Below are positions 4,592 to 6,696 of a stretch of 6,696 nucleotides of DNA, piece after piece (position 1 is the first letter of the stretch; each line of letters begins with the position of its first letter). Position numbers and translations under genes: made by a program. Source of the stretch: JAHHUA01 sp036635475 (GTDB lineage: Bacteria; Bacillota; Clostridia; Oscillospirales; Ruminococcaceae); the NCBI GenBank assembly GCA_036635475.1, contig JAVWQH010000058.1, positions 1-6,696 of the forward strand, in the 5' to 3' direction. The notes below the pieces were generated by a model, which was not told the DNA's origin, searched no databases, and saw only the letters and a list, made by a program, of their open reading frames with translations.

Positions 4592-6685
4592 TTATTGTAT
4601 AGCCTTTTCTGAATTTTCTTCAGATGAACTTTCTTCACTGTTTACCTGAGAACTTTGGTTTGCTTTTGCCTCTTCTTCCAACTTCTTCAAATACTGTGGA
4701 GGCTTAACTGAACCATATTTTTCAAAAAATATATCCATAACTTTTCTTGCAACAGGTGCTCCTGTGTATCCATGCCAGCCTTTTTCAATTATAACTGCAA
4801 TTGCAATTTGTGGGTCTTCCGCTGGGGCATAAGCAATAAAAGTTGAGTTTGGCAGCAATTGAGTTTGGGGAGTTCCTGTTTTTGATGCTACATCAACAAA
4901 ATAATTACCGAACTCTGCAACTGCTGTACCTGACCTTGATGCCATAACCATTCCCTCACGTACTGTGGCAAAAACTTCAGGAGATACATCGTCCATTCGT
5001 GAAAGAATAGTTGGCTTGTTTTCCAAAACAACTGTATCTTGATTGTAATTATTTATTGATTTAAGTATATTAACGTCCATTCTCTTGCCATCATTAGCAA
5101 GAGTTGCTGTGTAATTAGCCAACTGCAAAGGAGAAAATTCATTGTACATCTGTCCGATTGATGATTGAACAACGTCACCTGGGTTCCATTTCGCACCATA
5201 TTCTTTTGCCACTTCTGGGGAGGAAACAGTGCCTTTAAATTCATTCAGTTCAATTCCCGTTGGAACACCAAGTCCAAGCCTGTTGGCATATTCGTTTATT
5301 TTTTCAATACCTAAACGTCTGCCTGTATCATAAAAATATATATTACAAGAGTATTTCAATGCTGATTTAACGTCCAAAGCTCCATGGGCGCTCAAACAAG
5401 TGAATGGATTTTCTGGATAAAAATTATACACTCTTGTGCAATTTATTTTTGAATTTGCATCTTCAATTCCCTCGTTCAAAACTCCAACCGCAACACAGGG
5501 CTTGAAAATTGAACCAGGAGAATATCTGCCCAGCAATGCTCTGTTCCATAGCGGTCTGAGCGGGTCAGTGGAAAGCTTTTCGTAATCATTGTTATACGTG
5601 GATTGGTCGTAAGAAGGGTATGTTGCAAGAACCAAAATCTCGCCCGTTTTTATGTCTATTGCCGCAACTGCTCCTGCATCTGCTTCTTTTCCTTTTCCCA
5701 CAGGTGCTGTTGCATTAAGATGTTCAATTTGTGCTTTTAATGCGTCAATTGCAACCCTTTGCATATCTTGGTCAATGGTTAGCGTTATTGTGTTTCCCGG
5801 TTCAGCCACTGTTTCATCAACTGTATCAACAACATCACCACGATTATTGAAAAATATCTTTCGAGTTCCGTCCTTACCTTTTAAATAGTCCTCGTAAACA
5901 TATTCAATTCCATCTTTTCCAACATAATCAGATGGACGATAACCTTTTTCAAGCATTGACGGCAATTCCTCAGCATAAATCGGACCTACTCGTCCAATAA
6001 TGTGCGGAATTAAATCTCCGTTTGAGTACTCTCTCACTGCGGTTTCAACTATGTCCACACCCTCAAGGTCAAATCTTAATTCCTTTATAAGAGTAGCCGT
6101 TTTTATGTTAATATCTTTTGCAAACACATATGGTGTTGAATAATTAAAACCTTTTGTCTGCATTTCATATTTAATTCCTGCCAAAACTCTGAAATCTTCC
6201 TCAGAATATTCTTCCAGAGAAAATCTATCTTTTAACCAGTAAATTACGTTTTCTGAATTTGTATATTGCCCCAAAACAAGAAAGTTTTTTAGCTTTGTAA
6301 TTTCCACTTCATTATCAGGGAGAAATTCAAAGGGGACTTGTTTTGTTATTGGCAAATTGTCAATCCAGTTTGTATCTGATTCTTTTAAGATAGAAACCAG
6401 CTTTAGAATAATTTCATTTTCTCGCTTTGAGGGCATAAATGCTCTGTCAAAAACAATATCATAACTAACTCGATTATATGTGAAAGGTTTTCCCTCTCTG
6501 TCAACAATTTCCCCACGTGCCGCCTCAATTCGTTGGGTTATACTTGAGCCTTTGTTGAGCTTGTCCACGTAGTCCTGTCCGCTTACAATTTGTATCTGCA
6601 TAAGCCTTATGGCGTATATTCCAATTACTGCAACAAATGCAAATATGAGGATAAATATTCTTCTTTTTACTAAATCGTTTTTCAT
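4592..6685 (-). CDS. mrdA: Penicillin-binding protein 2 (class B, elongation transpeptidase)
   Basis: Membrane-anchored DD-transpeptidase that cross-links peptidoglycan during elongation, normally working with the glycosyltransferase RodA and the MreBCD system. The protein has 697 residues. A short basic start precedes one membrane segment (about 10-28), with the rest outside the cell. RGEIVDREGKPF at 58-69 opens the class B dimerisation/pedestal domain, which runs to about 300. The transpeptidase domain has all three catalytic motifs: SIFK at 392-395 (nucleophile Ser392, within SPGSIFKP), SCN at 446-448 and KTG at 602-604. The last 30 or so residues are acidic and serine-rich (SEESSSEENSE), probably a disordered outer tail. 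The ATG is five bases after a perfect AGGAGG at the window edge. The minD-like gene starts 21 bases after its stop, indicating one operon. The mre genes usually precede it in Clostridia and may lie just outside the window. Confidence 0.96.
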   Translation of the reverse strand: MKNDLVKRRIFILIFAFVAVIGIYAIRLMQIQIVSGQDYVDKLNKGSSITQRIEAARGEIVDREGKPFTYNRVSYDIVFDRAFMPSKRENEIILKLVSILKESDTNWIDNLPITKQVPFEFLPDNEVEITKLKNFLVLGQYTNSENVIYWLKDRFSLEEYSEEDFRVLAGIKYEMQTKGFNYSTPYVFAKDINIKTATLIKELRFDLEGVDIVETAVREYSNGDLIPHIIGRVGPIYAEELPSMLEKGYRPSDYVGKDGIEYVYEDYLKGKDGTRKIFFNNRGDVVDTVDETVAEPGNTITLTIDQDMQRVAIDALKAQIEHLNATAPVGKGKEADAGAVAAIDIKTGEILVLATYPSYDQSTYNNDYEKLSTDPLRPLWNRALLGRYSPGSIFKPCVAVGVLNEGIEDANSKINCTRVYNFYPENPFTCLSAHGALDVKSALKYSCNIYFYDTGRRLGIEKINEYANRLGLGVPTGIELNEFKGTVSSPEVAKEYGAKWNPGDVVQSSIGQMYNEFSPLQLANYTATLANDGKRMDVNILKSINNYNQDTVVLENKPTILSRMDDVSPEVFATVREGMVMASRSGTAVAEFGNYFVDVASKTGTPQTQLLPNSTFIAYAPAEDPQIAIAVIIEKGWHGYTGAPVARKVMDIFFEKYGSVKPPQYLKKLEEEAKANQSSQVNSEESSSEENSEKAIQ

Positions 6686-6696
6686 TTTATCCTCCT

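Noticed and set aside
5652..5888. Open frame of 78 codons on the plus strand inside the PBP2 gene
   Set aside because: It is an antisense shadow of a conserved coding region, with an alanine/serine-biased composition typical of such shadows.

Overview
The window looks like chromosomal housekeeping DNA from a low-GC, anaerobe-type Bacillota, most likely a clostridial lineage. It is AT-rich, has strong AGGAGG-type ribosome binding sites, and carries a tandem hisS-aspS pair behind a T-box leader. It also has a penicillin-binding protein 2, MinD-type ATPase and methylglyoxal synthase series that resembles the clostridial mre/min/mgsA neighbourhood. All five genes lie on the minus strand, so transcription runs from the right end to the left. 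Coding density is high. The only gap over 200 bases (3119-3403) is filled by the T-box leader.

Layout in transcription order. (1) 6685-4592: class B penicillin-binding protein 2 (MrdA type), complete, with its Shine-Dalgarno sequence at the right edge. (2) 4570-3854: a MinD-like deviant Walker ATPase that lacks a recognisable C-terminal membrane-targeting helix and has no minC or minE beside it. (3) 3808-3404: methylglyoxal synthase MgsA, with a possible internal promoter just upstream in the 3' end of the minD-like gene. (4) About 3380-3131: a tRNA-sensing T-box leader with stem I, specifier loop, T-box/antiterminator and intrinsic terminator. (5) 3100-1811: hisS. (6) 1795-14: aspS, which ends 13 bases before the left edge.

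The right half concerns cell shape: elongation peptidoglycan synthesis, a Min-family ATPase, and a metabolic gene that commonly sits beside them. The left half is an aminoacyl-tRNA synthetase operon whose transcription depends on uncharged tRNA. The most interesting detail is the specifier GACAC. It contains an Asp codon (GAC) in the canonical register and an overlapping His codon (CAC), matching both downstream synthetases. The antiterminator residue facing the tRNA discriminator base is U, which favours tRNA-Asp over tRNA-His.

I saw no mobile element, CRISPR array, tRNA/rRNA gene or defence-like cassette, and no wholly novel system. The points worth a second look are the overlapping specifier, the MinD-like protein in a contracted Min neighbourhood, and an active-site substitution in MgsA.
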